Source: Meconema thalassinum (lineage: Eukaryota > Arthropoda > Insecta > Orthoptera > Tettigoniidae). Taken from it: a DNA stretch of 64,000 bases. The translations under genes and the position numbers were made by a program. Below are positions 54,055 to 64,000 of the stretch, in pieces. Below the pieces are notes generated by a model. The model had not been told where the DNA came from, searched no databases, and worked only from the letters and a program-made list of their open reading frames with translations. The stretch spans positions 463,414,693-463,478,692 of the forward strand of contig OX336392.1 of NCBI GenBank assembly GCA_946902985.2, written 5' to 3'. Position 1 is the first letter of the stretch, and each line of letters begins with the position of its first letter.

Positions 54055-55555
54055 TGACACCTCCATCTACTACTTAAAATAATTAATATGTGTTGTGTGC
54101 GTGGAGCCACTGAGCTTTGGCAAACCATACCCGAGGAATATCTTTGGAAATGTCATTGAGAACCAGTACTCAGAAATGATACACTTATATCAATTGCGTC
54201 ATCATCTATTCTGACAAACATATTTACAATAATTAAAAACACATGCACTTAACCTAATTAACATGCCCATAAATAACTTAAGGTGTGAAACTCAAACTTA
54301 CATGTATCACTGAAATACCATTCTGCATCGTCAAAAACCCAACTTACCATCCTTTAAATAAATCAAACCCTGATTCATGCTCACTTGCTCGACAAATCCA
54401 ACATGCAATGGTTAAAATCTTCATAACGTACGTATTCATGCAATTTGGTAGAACAATAACCAAGAACTACTTCAATCATCTCAACTAATATTCTAGAAAC
54501 GTCGTCGTACAATCATATATCCTTATTTGAGGAGATCAGTATTCCATTTACAGATTGAAGACAAGTATCTCGTAGCATACATAAGAGTTTCAGTCCGTAC
54601 ATATTATTAAAAATATCAAGAAGTCGACTTATTATGAATTCCCAAACAACGTCCCGCGGCTTCGACATCATCAATATAGGCTTCATAGTCAAATATCTAC
54701 AGTCGACTTTCATCAAATACGGACCACTCCAGAAATACGTCTATCCAGTCTTAATGGTTCCCAAAATCTCTTCAAATTAAAAACATCTGATCTCCAACCA
54801 TAGTTGGACAATAATCATCTCTGCCCATCACATCAGACAAAACAGAAATGAAAACAAAGAATAACAAGGGGCACAGCAGACCCGAGATGCTCGTAACTAG
54901 TACCAGATATATCATAATTTCCCCAAATAAACAAACAGAAAATACAAACTTACCCGTACGACAACAAACAAACAAACAACAACTTACAGAAACGACAAAA
55001 CAGAAGGAATAAATAAATAAGTAGGATAATCTCGGCATGCTCAACATCAGGGAAACCATGTTTGATCTGCAACCAATCAGAACATCTCGTATCTCCCTAT
55101 AGTACTGATGCCATACACAAATAATAAAAATTCTATTAAGTGAATCCCAGATTAAATGTTGACGTTACTAGATAATCTTACGTAAGTGCAGACATAAGGG
55201 AGTAGAACGCAAAAGAACACAAATACGTTCTAACATTTGCTACATCTCAGTGCAATACCATAATAAAGTCCGCACAAATGTTTCTTTTCAGTTGGCAAAC
55301 CCGATTCGTAGACAACTCTACACAAAGACAGTTGAGGAACGCAGCGCGCTAATTACACGGCGACGACAAATATCTTCTGTCTCTCTCAGAACTATGCTAC
55401 CCTCTGGTGAGCATTCGTACCAATACATCATTTCACGCTGAAGGGAGCTTCCACCTAGTGAGAATCGACATAACTTCAACTCACTGTAATAGCTCGAGGC
55501 GAAATGCGTACTTTAGAAGAATACAGGGTACAGTGTGCCTAAAAGAAACGGCACA
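54055..55555 (-). repeat. Solo LTR of the gag-only element (segment B)
   Basis: A single 1,501-bp LTR between ATTTC target copies (54,050-54,054 and 55,556-55,560), the exact site of the complete element in A. Its first 290 bp share all diagnostic bases with A's left LTR (last marker 54,345). From 54,592 a run of markers follows A's right LTR. This is the expected product of recombination between the two LTRs with loss of the interior. Confidence 0.93.
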
Positions 55556-55560
55556 ATTTC

Positions 55561-55653
55561 CATTCATATTTGAGATATGGGGTCATATTTTGGGGTATGT
55601 CGCCAGATGTATTAAGCACATTTAGGATACAAAAGAGGGCGATTAGAATTATG
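55561..55653 (+). pseudogene. CR1-type RT C-terminal fragment between two insertions (segment B)
   Basis: The counterpart of 19,197-19,289 (IQKRAIRIM frame). It ends with the left copy of the I-type LINE target site GATTAGAATTATG at 55,641-55,653; the frame continues after the LINE at 61,839. Confidence 0.85.
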
Positions 55654-55960
55654 ATGATGATGATGATAATTGTTGTTTTAAGGGGCCTAACATCGAGGTT
55701 ATCGGCCCCTAATGAAATGAAATGAAATGGCGTGAAATGAAAGGATGTAGATAAAAACAACTCACTGCCATGGATGAAGCGAAAATGGTGTTTATAAAAC
55801 AGACAGTGAGCCCCAAGAATTATGCCTTATTTGAATAAAAAGAATAAAAGGCGGATGGTAAAAAAGTATAAAACAAATAAGGTATAGTGAACAATACAGT
55901 ACATAACACAATAAAAAACATAAAACAGATTTAACCAGAATTAAAAGTCGTAACTACACA

Positions 55961-58900
55961 TTAAAACTTAAAAAAGTAACCACTCTCCCTCATGAACCGG
56001 ATGACGAGGTCAGCTGACGGCCCGTCATCACGGAGAATAAGGGAGAGGGTATTAGGCAGTTTAAGAGTCCCTCGCAGATCGGCCAGATCCACTCACTCCA
56101 AGAGAAGGTGTGCCACGGTTAGGTGGGCGCCGCAAGTACACACAGGAGGATCTTCTCTCTTTAGCAAGTGGGAGTGCGTAGCAATCCCATGGCCGATCCG
56201 GAGTCGACAGAGTACCACAGCTTCCTTCCGGAGAGATCGGAAGGAAGATTTCCACACCTTCGTCTCCTTGACGCCTCTCAGTTTGTTGGGTGGAGGCGTG
56301 GCACGCCATGCCTCCTCCCAATGCGACAGGATCGAATGCCGCAACTGAGAGCGCATATCACTAGCAGGCACCTTATACGGTAGCGAGGGCAGTGCGACTG
56401 CCTCTCTCGCCGCCTGATCAGCAAGCTCGTTTCCCGCAATGCCCATGTGGCTAGGAAGCCACACAAAGGTCACCCCGGTTCCAGCGTTACGCGAACAGAC
56501 GAGCTGGTCGTTCACACGCTGGACCAACGGGTGCTTCGGGAAATACACATCGATCGCCTGCAGCGCACTCAGAGAGTCAGTACACACAAGAAAGTGCTGG
56601 TGATCGTCTGATAACGTGTACCGCAGAGCCTCTAAGATGGCATAGAGCTCCGCAGTGTACACGCTACAGGCCTCGGGATGTGAAAAGAGAAACCGACGAT
56701 CCTCAACCACAAATGCACAGCCTACTTTCTCGTTTACCCTCGAACCGTCCGTGAAAACAAGCCTTGAACCCGGATACCGTGTCACCACGGACTGGAACAG
56801 CCTCCGATGGACGGAGGAGTCCGTGTCCGACTTGGGGCCGGTGTGCAGATCCAGGATGATATCAGGGCGAGAGACCATCCTGGGAGGGGCCTTGCTAGGT
56901 ACTCGGACAACACAGGAGACAGAAGGAAATCGGAACTGACGGTATAAGTCATCCAAGCGAATCCCCGCCGGCCGAGTGGCTCGGGCGAGCGCATCATACA
57001 GCCGGCTATTCGGATTGGAAAACAAACATGGATAGCTTGGATGAAGGGGCATATGTCGAATTGTTGCAGCATAGGTCAGCAGTACTTATTGGCGCCTCAG
57101 GTGTAAAGGAGGTACGCCAGCCTCGGCGAGCAAGCTGACGACTGGGCTCGTCCGAAAGGCACCCGTCACCAGCCTCACACCGCCGTGGTGGACACTGTCC
57201 AGTTTAACAAGCACTGACTTACGGGCCGAACCATATGCTACACTGCCATAATCCAATCGAGATAAAATCAGAGCCTTATAAAAGCGTAGGAGCACCGCGC
57301 GGTCCACCCCCCATGATGTGCCGCTAAGAAACCGCAACGTGTTCAGTTTCTTAGCACAAGCAGTTTTCAAACACCGCACGTGTGGCTCCCACGTCAATTT
57401 CTGATCGAAAAGGAGCCCAAGGAACCGGTACGCAGCAACGACCGGCAAAGCTACATCGCCCAGATAAAGCTCAGGATCAGGATGGAGAGTTCGCTTTCGG
57501 CAGAAATGGACAACCGAGGACTTAGCGGTAGAGAATCGAAAGCCACGCTCTAGTGTCCAGCGTTCCACTCTCCGAATAGCTTGTTGTAGCTGTCGTTCAG
57601 CGACCGCCATATTTTGCGCACTATAATGTAGAGCGAAGTCGCCTACATATAGCGACGGTACCACTGCTAGACCAGCAGCAGCGACTATACCGTTTATGGC
57701 AATCGCAAATAATGTTACGCTAAGCACCGATCCCTGTGGGACTCCGTTTTCCTGTATATGATATTGCGAATATGTCCCCCCTATTCGGACACGGAACAGG
57801 CGAAGGGACAGAAAATTCGCAATAAAAACCGGCAAGTTACCTCGGAATTTCCTTTGATGCAGGGTAGAGAGGATGCCGTAACGCCAAGTGGTGTCATAGG
57901 CCTTCTCGAGATCAAAGAAAACAGCGACTAGGTGCTGTCTCCGGAGAAAAGCGTCCTGTATGGCGGTCTCCAGGCGTACCAGATGGTCGTTGGTACACCG
58001 AGACGCCCTGAAACCACACTGGTATTCAGACAGGAGTCCCCCTTTCTCCAGGACCCACACTAGGCGCCGATTGACCATCCTCTCAAAGAGCTTGCACAGA
58101 CCGTTAGTGAGACAAATAGGTCTGTAACTTCCTGTCAATTTGGGATCCTTATCGGGCTTCAGGATAGGTATAATGATACCTTCCTGCCATTGCGCTGGAA
58201 ACACACCTTCCAACCAGATACGATTAAACACCCTGAGCAAATAACGAATACTCTCATCGTTAAGGTGTTTAAGCATCTGGTTGTGTATATTATCCGGGCC
58301 AGGAGACGTGTCCCTGCAGAGCTCCAGCGCTCCGCGGAGTTCCCACTCCGTAAAGGGCACGTTGTACTCCTCCGAAGCGCGGGAAGCAAAACTAAGATGG
58401 AAACGTTCCGCTTCGCGCTTCAGGGCCACGAAGGCAGGGTCATAGTTATCGGAACCGGATATATCCGCAAAATACGAGGCGAGATGGTTTGCAACGCGAT
58501 AAGGATCTGTAACCAATTCATTATCAATGGAAATTCCCGGTACAGTAGACGATGTCTGAATTCCCGAAATGCGTCTTAGTTTAGTCCACACTTGAGAGGA
58601 GGGGGTATGTGCCGTAATAGAAGACACATACCGTTCCCAGGATTGTTTCTTACTCTGGCGAATAAGAATCCGTGCCTTGGCACGAAATTTCTTAAACGCC
58701 ACCAAATTGGCCATGGTTGGACGACGACGGTAGTGCTTATGAGCTCGACGACGGTTTCTTATTGCCGCTGCAATATCCTCTGTCCACCAAGGGACGAGTT
58801 TGCGACGAGGAGTCCCAGAAAAGGATGGAATGCACTCTTCGGCGGCAGCAAGAAGCACATCGGTGATGTGCTGTACCTCGTCATCGACGCTCCTGCAACC

Positions 58901-59635
58901 AAGATCAACGAACACAGCTCGTTCTTGAAACGAGGGCCAATTTGCCCGCTTAAGCACCCAACGACTGGGGAACTCCACGGGCTTCTGGTTCAGAAGTGTA
59001 AGAACGATCGGGAAATGGTCACGGTCACAGAGGTCGTCGTGTACATTCCAACCAAATAGGGGGACCAGCGCACGGCTACACACACTCAAGTCAATGTGTG
59101 AATACGTGCCGTGCGCTAAGCTAAAATGTGTAGCTTCCCCTGTATTTAATAGACATAAATCCCTCCCTTGAATTAAGCCCTCCACGTCCCTTCCTCCGGG
59201 GCAGGAAGATGGTGATCCCCAGTGGGGGTGATGAGAGTTGAAATCACCCACGAGTAGGAAAGGGACTGGAAGTTGATCAACAAGATCAAATACGTCATTA
59301 ATATCAAGGGGCTGGTTCGGTGGAAGGTACACGTTACATACAGTTGTCATAGCAGGCAAGGACACGCGAACTGTAATAGCTTCCAGAGGAGTGTCGAGTG
59401 GAAACTCCTCACTATAGCAGTCAGAGCGAACGAAGGTACAAACGCCCCCGGAAGCCCGGGCGGCGTCTTGTCGCTCTTTAGAGTATAGTCGGAAACCTCT
59501 CAGAACAGTCTCGTGATCAGGTCTGAGGTTCGTTTCCTGTAGGCAGACTATACTCGCTGCGTATTGGGCAATAAGCTGACGGAGGTCTGTCAAATGCCTG
59601 TCATAACTGTTACAATTCCACTGTAACAGTGCCAT
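55961..59635 (-). pseudogene. I-type LINE ORF2, nearly open but inactivated (segment B)
   Basis: An 849-codon frame from 59,635 (MALLQWNCNS) holds the endonuclease (WNCNS, QETN, GDFNSHHPHWG, but DRDHFP where the other copies have DSDHFP) and RT. The RT catalytic box reads YVGD at 57,638-57,649 instead of YVDD, which should abolish polymerase activity. TAA at 57,086-57,088 follows LRRQ. RNase H continues in the same frame (FTDGS, YTAELYAI, CTDSL, NELADQ) to TGA at 56,093-56,095. The unbroken frame would end at 55,961. Both stops are shared with A; YVGD and DRDH are private to B. Confidence 0.93.
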
Positions 59636-59669
59636 TGTGTGGACTTAGGGAATAAGTTGGAGCAGCAAG

Positions 59670-61315
59670 CTACAACTTAGACTCTGGAGGATCATCATCC
59701 ACTACGTCGACTATAATCTCCATGTCCTCAGGCGAGGTCATGGAGTGACTCGACTCGGTGGAAGATTTCCTAGACGCAGTTCGGCGGCGGGGGGAACTCC
59801 GTGGGGAGCGCGTAGATCTGGGGACCGAAACGTCCCCAGGCGCAGAAGCATCCGCAGGTGTGGGCGCGGATGGCTTCCCCTTTTTTGGAGAAAGGGAATG
59901 CGTAGTGCGGGGTCCCTTCTTACCCGCCCCCGCCTCTTTAAGATATATAGACGGGTCAGGAGCCGAACTCCTGACCCTGGTCGACGATACCGCCTCCACC
60001 GGCTTCGGCGCGGCTTTCGCCGACCGTTTGGGTGGGGAGAAAGTCTTCGACTTCCTCCCGAGTGGGGAGTAAGTCTTCAACTTCCTCCCCTGCTGTGCGG
60101 GCGGAGCAGCCTTCGCTCGCACAGCCTTCGTGCTGGCCGAAGGTGGAGTTGAAATCACCTTCGGGCTTTTCGTTATAATCTTAGGAGCTGGTTTCGGAAC
60201 AGGAAACTCAGTTGCAGGTTTGACAGCTGGTACAAAAGATGAGGTAGCCGGGACCAAATTTGGTATTATGGCTCTATAATCAATCGTTGGAGAAGGCGAA
60301 GTCGTGGTACGGTACTTCTTGCGGGCCTCCTGGTAGGTGAGACCATCCAGGGTTTTGATCTCCTGGATTTTCTTCTCACTCAGGAAGACAGGGCAGTTCC
60401 TGTCCCGAGGAGAATGAAATCCAGGGCAATTAGTGCACTGATAAGGTGTTGTGCACTCTTCCGCTTCGTGTGGTACCTTACCGCATGTTCCGCAAATTGC
60501 GGAGCTCGAGCATCGGGATAACATGTGCCCGAACTTCTGGCATTTATAACACCTCATTGGGGGAGGGATATAAGGCCGTACGTCACAACGGTAACTTGTA
60601 ACCTTGACTTTCTCCGGGAGCACCGAAAGCTCAGAGGAAATAATGAAAGCACCAGTATCCACGATTTGACCATTGACCTTGGGCGTAATGCGCCAGACAT
60701 CAGTCACGTGACGGTGCTGCATATCCTCCTTGAGCTCCTCGTCAGTGTTCAGAATCAGGTCCCGGTGGAAAATAACTCTTCGGACCAGATTCAGGGACGT
60801 GTGCTTTTCCACTTTGACGGGAATGTCGCCAAAGTGGTCACATTGCAAAAGTTGTTCAACTTGCTCTCCAGTCCTAGTCTTGAGCAACAAGCTACCGTTC
60901 CTCATCTTTTGTACTTTCTCAAACTCACCATAGACACCTTCTATGTGGCGAGAAAACAAAATACTCTTTACCAGCTTGAAATCACCCCCATCTGTTCTGG
61001 TAGCTACCAGAAACTTGGGGGTGTTAGTACCCAGATTTTCACGCACAGATTGTTCCCAGGGGGTTGATCCCCGTAGGGAATCAAATGTTAAAGACTTGGG
61101 TGTAGGACCACCCTGTTAGGACCACCCTGTTTGGGTGTAGGTCCACCCTGGTTGGGGATTTTTCTTTTAGAACCCATGGCCAGAACATCCTCCCCGAATG
61201 CCACCGACATCCGATCACGGGCCGTCACAGTAGGCGCTACCCAGCCAGGGCAAGGCCCGCCTAGCTTGGAAGGCATTGCCCGGGGGTCCGATGTTTTACA
61301 ATGCCGTATCGGCAT
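59670..61315 (-). pseudogene. I-type LINE ORF1 (CCHC protein), frameshifted near its N-terminus (segment B)
   Basis: The frame from 61,315 (MPIRHCK) is thrown out of phase near 61,100-61,130, where GGACCACCCTGTT is partly duplicated relative to A. The rest is open from 61,046 (MRENLG) to 59,670, 458 codons. It contains the three knuckles (CYKCQKFGHMLSRC, CGTCGKVPHEAEEC, CTNCPGFHSPRDRNC) and the full basic Pro/Ser-rich tail with an acidic end (DVVDDDPPESKL). ORF1 ends 34 bp before the ORF2 start, so ORF2 is probably reached by reinitiation or a similar coupling. Confidence 0.88.
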
Positions 61316-61825
61316 GTACCCCTTGGCATATACTGGATTTTACAGCTCAGACATTCGGCTGTGCGGGGACCTGCGTAGTCAGGCGGATACTACTGAACGG
61401 GTACATGGCACACCCACCTGTCGGCGCGGCCAAGACCGGAACAGGCTTTCGAGCGTAGTCGCTAGCGTAAGTGGCCCATCCCCTAACAGCACGCACATAT
61501 AGAAATTTTGGTTGCCAGACCCTGAAAGCAGTGACGGAAAGAAGTGCGATATAACCTAATGAGAGTTATACCGCACGGGTGTATGTCTTTTAGATCTGAC
61601 TGTCAAACCCTCGAAAGGGGACCGTTCCGAGAAGCCCTTTTAGTCGCCTTTTACGACTGGCAGGGAGTACCGTGGATGTATTCGCTTCCTCCCACCCACT
61701 GGGGGTCCAATTCACAAAACAACGCGGAGTCCTTAAAGTATAGCCAAGGTCGCCCCTTTTAGTCGCCTCCTACGACAGGCAGGGGATACCGTGGGTGTAT
61801 TCTAAACCCCCCACCCACAGGGGGT

Positions 61826-62499
61826 GATTAGAATTATGGAGAATGTAAACACTAGAGAATCATGTAGAACTCTGTTTAAAGATTTAAACATTCTCCCTCT
61901 GCCCTGTATTGTAAGTATTATGTTTTGTAAAAAGAATTTAATGAATAAGGATGTTTTTCTTAAAACAAACAATGATGTTAATAGGCATAGCACAAGACAA
62001 AATCAATACATTCATATTTCACACACACACACACACACACTAGCATAATCAAAAAGGAACTTATCACACAGGAGTTAAATTATACAATAAACTACCCCAA
62101 TATCTAAAACTTTCCCCAAAAATAAAAACCTTTGATAGAATGTTGAAAGCTTATCTGCAGTGCCATTGTTTTTACTCTTTAGTTGAATATCTTAGTGTAT
62201 AGAAACGATGAAATCTATAATTATATTTTACTTTTCTATTTTAATTGTAATACCTAGCTGTAAGTTGTTGTATTTATAGAATTAAGTTTTCATATTATGA
62301 TAATAGAATAAGGTGGAAATAGATGTCCAATAAGATTGTATCTCTTAAGATCTGTTATTATAATAGGTATATATAGTATTACTATATATACCTATTAGTA
62401 CTTTTATTTTATAGATGTAAATTCTGACGTTTCCTATATCAAAAATGTATTGTATACATTTATTTGATCAAATGGAATTAATAAAACTATCTATCTATC
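61826..62499 (+). mobile_element. CR1-type LINE 3' end (segment B only)
   Basis: After the LINE's right target site the CR1 RT C-terminus resumes in frame with 55,653: CRTLFKDLNILPLP, FCKKN, DVNRHSTRQ. It then decays at a CA-dinucleotide run (62,021-62,040). An AT-rich 3' UTR follows, ending in AATAAAACTATCTATCTATC, a TATC-repeat tail typical of CR1-type elements. Segment A has no counterpart. Confidence 0.8.
62361..62397. repeat. Perfect 18-bp hairpin in the CR1 3' UTR
   Basis: Arms 62,361-62,378 and 62,380-62,397 are exact inverted complements (TAATAGGTATATATAGTA) around a single T. It is AT-rich and could extrude as a cruciform or, in the LINE RNA, form a stem near the 3' tail. Confidence 0.85.
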
Positions 62500-63210
62500 A
62501 TCAACAAGATATAATTGTCAAACCGGTCATAAATGAATCCCAGTTTCCTTCTCGTAATAATAATCTCCGACCTATGTATTGTTAAGTCAAGTTCCTTTGG
62601 CCGAGATAACATTCTCTTTGCGGGCGCTTTTTATTTACGAGAAATTGCCGGTAAATGCGATCGCTTAGAATTTTCAGTAATAACCGCTAGATGTAAATAG
62701 CGTCGATGTTAAGATCTTAGAATTTGAAACGTGTCAAGTTCAATACTGTGATTTATTTTCTCCTTTAGATTGATGATTATCTGAAGAAGGAACTGTTTGA
62801 AAATGCCTGGACACCTGGAAGAAATTTTAATTTCCCTTTAACGGGTCCAAGGAATCTGAAATTTCCGTTGAACTGGTTATCAGAGGGAAATGGCAATTTA
62901 TTCTCCTTCAAAGAACGGAGCCTTTTGTAAATATTGTTCGTTATTTTTGTAATATATTTACTGTTTGTATTATCATTTGTGTAAGTTGGTACTATGTGTG
63001 AGATTGTGCCAGAATAAATGCTATTGGCCCGTGCGGTGACGCAATCCCCCCTCCCCCCTTACCGGGCTGTAGAGGAGTCCCAGCCGACCCTTCGAGAAGT
63101 GACTTGTCTTGACTTCGCTCTGGTCTAGCGTGCGGGTTGTAGTATTACAAAAAAAAGTTACTGTCTGCTTATTTATTCCCCTCAGTGGGAAGACGTTAGG
63201 GACGTCACAG

Positions 63211-63222
63211 TGGCGACGAGGA
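63211..63222 (+). other. Primer binding site, tRNA-Ser(GCT) type
   Basis: Twelve bases after the LTR end are complementary to the 3' terminus of tRNA-Ser(GCT) including CCA, by recollection of the tRNA sequence. This sets plus orientation, in agreement with the downstream frames. Confidence 0.65.
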
Positions 63223-63390
63223 AATCGGGAATTGGCTTGCTTTTGTACGTGTGTACGTACGTTGAATTTTGGCTGGATAACGCCATGTAGCACGTGTTCT
63301 TACAGCCGCCATTACGCTGTTCATGTCGCTTGTGGAGGAAGGGGAAGTGCAGATATTAGTGCCATTTTTTAATTTGGTGAAATTCCGATT

Positions 63391-64000
63391 ATGTCTGGAA
63401 TTATAGGCAATATTGGGGAGTTTGACGCAACTGTAATGGCATTAAACATACTTTTTCACCTCCATACCATCCTCAGAGCAATGGTCACGCTGAAAACTCA
63501 ATCAAGTATGCTAAAATTAAACTTAAATGTGCTTTTAGAGATAACGTTAGAGATGTTTCAGTAGCTTTGGATAGAATATTGTTCAATTATCGAAATTCTG
63601 TACATTCCACTACTAATGAGACCCCAGCCAAACTAATGTTCAATAGATCACCAACAACTAGTTTTGATATTTTACGACCTAGCATCAGGAGGGTAGTGGA
63701 GGGTAAGCAGGATAAGCAGAAGGCTTATGCCAAGGACAGTAAACCACGTGTATTTTCTGTAAATCAATCTGTTCTGATTAGATATTATACAGTACCTAGT
63801 TAGAATAGGTTCAGGTATTATTTGGAAGAGGCATATTGATCAACTAATTACAATTGATGCACAGGTGGGCGAGCCGGGTAAGGAGTTCTTGGGCCAAGCA
63901 GCTGACAGTTTTTCATCCCAGTCAGCTGAGCAGGTTGATGTAAGTTCAGATTTGACAGTTTCACCATCAGCTGTTTGTACTAGGCAGTCTATTGCAAGAC
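63391..64000 (+). pseudogene. Deleted gag-integrase remnant of the Mag-like element
   Basis: ATG 63,391 starts a Gag N-terminus (GNIGEFD). At about 63,430 the sequence switches, in another frame, to the integrase core end: NGIKHTFSPPYHPQSNGHAE, with the catalytic E, then RDNVRDVSVALDRILFNYRN and TNETPAKLMF. A further shift near 63,795 leads into the C-terminal IIWKRHIDQL block, open to the window end. The junction makes the gag frame end early, so no functional product is expected. Confidence 0.8.

Larger units (their letters stand above)
37869..61825. repeat. Segment B of the large direct duplication (partner 1-26,358)
   Basis: Same order and orientation as A. Unique to B: the I-type LINE at 38,746-42,465, the solo LTR state at 54,055-55,555, the intact 124 bp at 52,209-52,332, and preserved right flank and target site of the I-type LINE. 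Its right limit as a match is the LINE 5' end at 61,825; the left limit is set only by the start of the window. Confidence 0.95.
55654..61825 (-). mobile_element. I-type LINE, full length (segment B)
   Basis: A 6,172-bp element with matching 13-bp target duplications GATTAGAATTATG (55,641-55,653 and 61,826-61,838). It has the ATC-repeat 3' tail, ORF2, ORF1 and a 5' UTR with the duplicated structured unit (about 61,630-61,708 and 61,751-61,825). It is the orthologue or paralogue of 19,290-26,358 without the two A-specific insertions. Inactive because of two nonsense codons, an RT active-site change and an ORF1 frameshift. Confidence 0.95.
62580..64000 (+). mobile_element. Mag-like Gypsy LTR element with a large internal deletion, cut by window end
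   Basis: The LTR ends at about 63,209 (GACGTCACA), with AATAAA at 63,013. The 5' boundary (TGTTAAG at 62,580) is a guess. Immediately after the LTR, TGGCGACGAGGA (63,211-63,222) matches the complement of the 3' end of tRNA-Ser(GCT), the primer I associate with Mag-type elements. A short leader reaches a gag ATG at 63,391 (MSGIIGNIGEFD). After about 14 codons it jumps into the end of integrase, so most of gag and pol is deleted. The element continues beyond the window. Confidence 0.75.

Overview
The window is eukaryotic, almost certainly from an arthropod and probably an insect with a TE-rich genome. It is built from nested retrotransposons of insect types: an RTE-like LINE, a CR1-type LINE, an I-type LINE carrying RNase H, Ty3/Gypsy LTR elements and SINE-like elements. 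I see no convincing host protein-coding gene, rRNA, tRNA gene or CRISPR array. Gene symbols are left empty because every ORF is a transposon ORF.

The dominant architecture is a very large direct duplication. Segment A (1-26,358, open at the left window edge) and segment B (37,869-61,825) carry the same succession. It runs: 5' part of an RTE-like LINE (minus), a decayed LINE RT fragment (plus), about 6 kb of AT-rich non-coding DNA, a CR1-type LINE (plus), an LTR element inserted into the CR1 RT, and a 6.2-kb I-type LINE (minus) inserted further into the same CR1. Substitutions are few; several kilobases look identical. The structural differences are large. A keeps the complete gag-only LTR element where B has only a solo LTR. 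A has a 735-bp SINE-like insertion and a 148-bp tRNA-SINE insertion in its I-type LINE, a 124-bp deletion in the CR1 endonuclease, and a new palindrome in one LTR. B has an extra 3.7-kb I-type LINE inserted into the RTE element. The pattern fits a recent tandem segmental duplication, or two haplotypes placed end to end by an assembler.

The spacer between A and B (26,359-37,868) holds a roughly 29-bp-period minisatellite, a second SINE-like copy, an LTR remnant, the 3' end of the B-side RTE element, and a complete young Ty3/Gypsy element (28,094-36,409). That element has 1,497-bp LTRs differing at about two sites, a 4-bp target duplication, intact gag and pol, and a -1 frameshift heptamer in the gag/pol overlap. 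It sits inside the last codons of the RTE ORF. Right of segment B come the 3' end of the CR1 element (to about 62,500) and an internally deleted Mag-like LTR element with a tRNA-Ser-type primer site, which runs off the window.

Relative order of events: CR1 inserted first; the gag-only LTR element and the I-type LINE then inserted into it; nonsense mutations shared by A and B arose in the I-type LINE; A and B separated; then came LTR-LTR recombination in B, the A-only and B-only insertions, and the very young Gypsy insertion. The most unusual objects are a 1,309-codon open frame made when an I-type LINE landed in frame inside an RTE endonuclease, the gag-only LTR element with an initiator-tRNA primer site, and the matched full-length/solo-LTR pair.
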